This document shows positions 51,701 through 54,700 of a stretch of 60,000 nt of DNA, in pieces. The stretch lies in NCBI GenBank assembly GCA_903813345.2, contig CAIIXF020000011.1:37012062-37072061 (forward strand), written 5' to 3'. The notes beneath the pieces were generated by a model, which saw only the letters and a program-made list of their open reading frames with translations, did no database searches and was not told the DNA's origin. Position 1 is the first letter of the stretch. The number at the start of each line of letters is the position of its first letter. The DNA comes from Owenia fusiformis. Lineage: Eukaryota; Annelida; Polychaeta; Sabellida; Oweniidae. The translations under genes were made by a program, and so were the position numbers.

Positions 51701-54700
51701 GAAGATGCAAATATTTGAAAGTAGATCTTATTGTCTCTGGGCTATATGTAGCTGCACCCTTCAGGGAAGACAGTCAAATCCATAAATTCTGAACTTCTGA
51801 TTTCATGAATCCAATAAATATGACAAGACTATATTTATATATATACCATTTTGGGCACGCATTTGAGATGCATATGTTGCATATCGTGAGAGTTATATCA
51901 AAGTGAGATATAATTGCCCCTGGGATGTCAGATTCAGAAGCTAAAATGAAAATTTCAATTAAAAAAGGTGTAATAATTTTTTTACATCTCATAAATAGCA
52001 TTATGACAAAGCAAGACTATATGCCCCATTTTTGGTATATTTGAGTTGTATATGTTACATAATTTTAGAAGTTATTCAGGGACGTCAGAAGCTAAAATTA
52101 AAAATTTTTAAATGTATAATCATTTTCCTACTTCTTACTAGTATAATATTATGACAAAGCAAGAGTACATACACCATTTTGAGTACATTTGAGATACATA
52201 TGCTCCATATTTTGGAAGTTATTAAGGTGAGATATGGTCACCCCTGGGACGTCAGAAGCCAAAATGAGAATTAATATTTTTAAAAATGAGCAATAATTTT
52301 CCTATATCTTAATAGTAATATAATGACAAGACAAGACTATATACACCATTTTGTGCATATTTGAGATACAAATGCTCCATATTTTGGAAGTTATTAAGGT
52401 GAGATATGGTCACCCCTGGAACGTCAGAAGCCAAAATGAGAATTAATATTTTTTAAAATGTACAATCTTTTTTTTTACTTCTTATTAGTAATATTATGAC
52501 AAAGCAAGAGTGCATACATCATTTTGAGCACATTTGAGATACATATGCTCCATATTTTGGAAGTTATCAAGGTGAGATATGGTCACCCCTGGGACGTCAG
52601 AAGCCAAAATGAGAATTAATATTTTTTGAAATTGTACAATCATTTTTCTACTTCTTATTAGTAATATTATGACAAAGCAAGAGTACATACACCATTTTGA
52701 GTACATTTGAGATACATATGCTCCATATTTTGGAAGTTAATCGTGTGAGATATGGTCACCCCTATCCTGCATGATGCCACAATTTTAAATTTCAAGAATT
52801 CTTTTCTTCCCCGGTACAAAAGCTATTGATCCAATTTTAAGTATGTGGTATGAACATATATAGGTCCTTTAGAAAATAGGTGGCGCCCCTGTAGTGAATT
52901 TCAACATATGCCCTTATTTTCACCCTAATCCACACAAGAAAATTCATACTGATTGTAAATAATGTTCTTGATAAGATTTTATTAGTATTTCAATGTCATT
53001 TTACTATTAAAATGTGTTAAAAATTATTTTATACCCCTACCCCCTGTTTGAAAATGAATAGATGGCGCCTCTTTAATTGCCCATAGCGAATTTACTTACC
53101 ACACAATTTTACTCAAGTTAGGATAATTTACTCTAGAGAGTGTCTGGAACAAAATGATACCCTCAAACCTTTTATACTAGCCGATCACCGAAATCGGAGC
53201 TGGGGACAGCATCAAAGTGGGGAAAAATTTTCACAATATCACAATTGCCAAAATATTCCAACATTTCAAAATCCTTCACATTGTCATGTAAATTCAAATT
53301 TATTTTTGACCTGATGGAAGCCTACATGTATTTTCTAAAATTCAAGTGGGTGCACAGTCATCTTGCTTTCATGCATGTCTATTAATATCACATACAAACC
53401 TTGGTATATAAAGTATTCTCTCTGCAATGACAAATCCAACAGTGAAGAACAAGTTAGAAGCTGGCAGGAATGGAACAACTAGTAGAGTAATCCCAAGACA
53501 CTCAGGTCTTGAAACAGGGGCCTACAAAGTATAACAACAAGTAGAGTAATCCCAAGACACTCTGTTCTTGAAACAGGGGCCTACAAAGTATAACAACAAC
53601 AAGTAAGAGGCTGGCAGGAATGGAACAACAAGTAGAGTAATCCAAAGACACTCAGGTCTTGAAACAGGGGCCTACAAAGTATAACAACAAGTAGAGTAAT
53701 CCAAAGACACTCAGGTCTTGAAACAGGGGCCTACAAAGTATAACAACAAGTAGAGTAATCCCAAGACACTCTGCTCTTGAAACAGGGGCCTACAAAGTAT
53801 AACAACAACAAAAAGAGTAATATTTTAAAATTTGAGATATGTAATGGCCGGGACAATATATTTCTGTTTATTTTCCGGAAAGTTATTAAAGGAAGGCTCA
53901 GTCTCACGCTCACTTTGTTTATTTGTGAAATCTTATTGAACATTGGAGACACTGATGATATAATCTGATTAATGAGTGAATTATAATTTTTATTGATGAA
54001 TGGATTTTTAATTGCTCCACAGGTGAGCACGGCATGATCAGCATCTTTTGGGTCAAGTAGCAAGAATCTGTTAACGAACAGATAAAGAACTGTATATAAA
54101 TACCTTGATTCCACTTACCTTAGTTGCATATATATGGTACAAAATGAAGCCCATTGCACAAATTGTAAGGAACGTGGCAAAGTTACGTAGATCTGTCGGT
54201 TGTTCAATGATAGGTATACTCCCTACTTGCCAGTCATAACAGAGCACACGAGGGTAGAGCAACAACCAACAGTTTAATGAGATGAGATACATGTAGGTCA
54301 ACACTCTGGAAAATACTTTATATAGTTAGATGAACTTGAGGCATTCCAGGACAATTTCAGGCTGGACATTATAGCTGATTTCATGGTGAATTCTTGGACA
54401 CATACTAAGGAATATAACCTCGCCAGGTCACATAAATGGATTATGTAGGGAAGAACCTTTTTTATTCAGACTTAAAAATAAAAGATTGATGATACAGATT
54501 GACTGGAATTGATGGGCTAATTTGTGTCCATTATTACAGATACATGGGAATTAGTCAAATGAAAGTAGGTACCAAAATTGCAAAATTGACACAAAACAAC
54601 CAGAATAGCAATAACAAAAACACATGAACATACCTAGTCATACGGAATGGTGAAAATGCGGCAGGATTATCTTGTTCAGTGAATGCAGGGGACTGTCTGT

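Larger units (their letters stand above)
45674..53213. mobile_element. Giant inverted repeat (7.5 kb) with satellite arms
   Basis: The ends GATGCTGTCCCCAGCTCCG and CGGAGCTGGGGACAGCATC are inverted, and the match continues for about 500-640 bp (45674-46310 against 52700-53213 reversed), including GGCGCCATCTATTCATTTTC. Next on both sides come about 173-bp repeats in opposite orientation. The middle holds two 1.45-kb nested elements and degenerate sequence. It fills one TMTC intron and codes for nothing I recognise. Immediate flanks (TAAGT and AAAGT) are only similar, so no target duplication is claimed. Confidence 0.75.

Noticed and set aside
45660-53225. Target site duplication of the giant inverted repeat
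   Set aside because: The flanks TAAGT and AAAGT are similar but not identical and are offset by a base, so no duplication is claimed.
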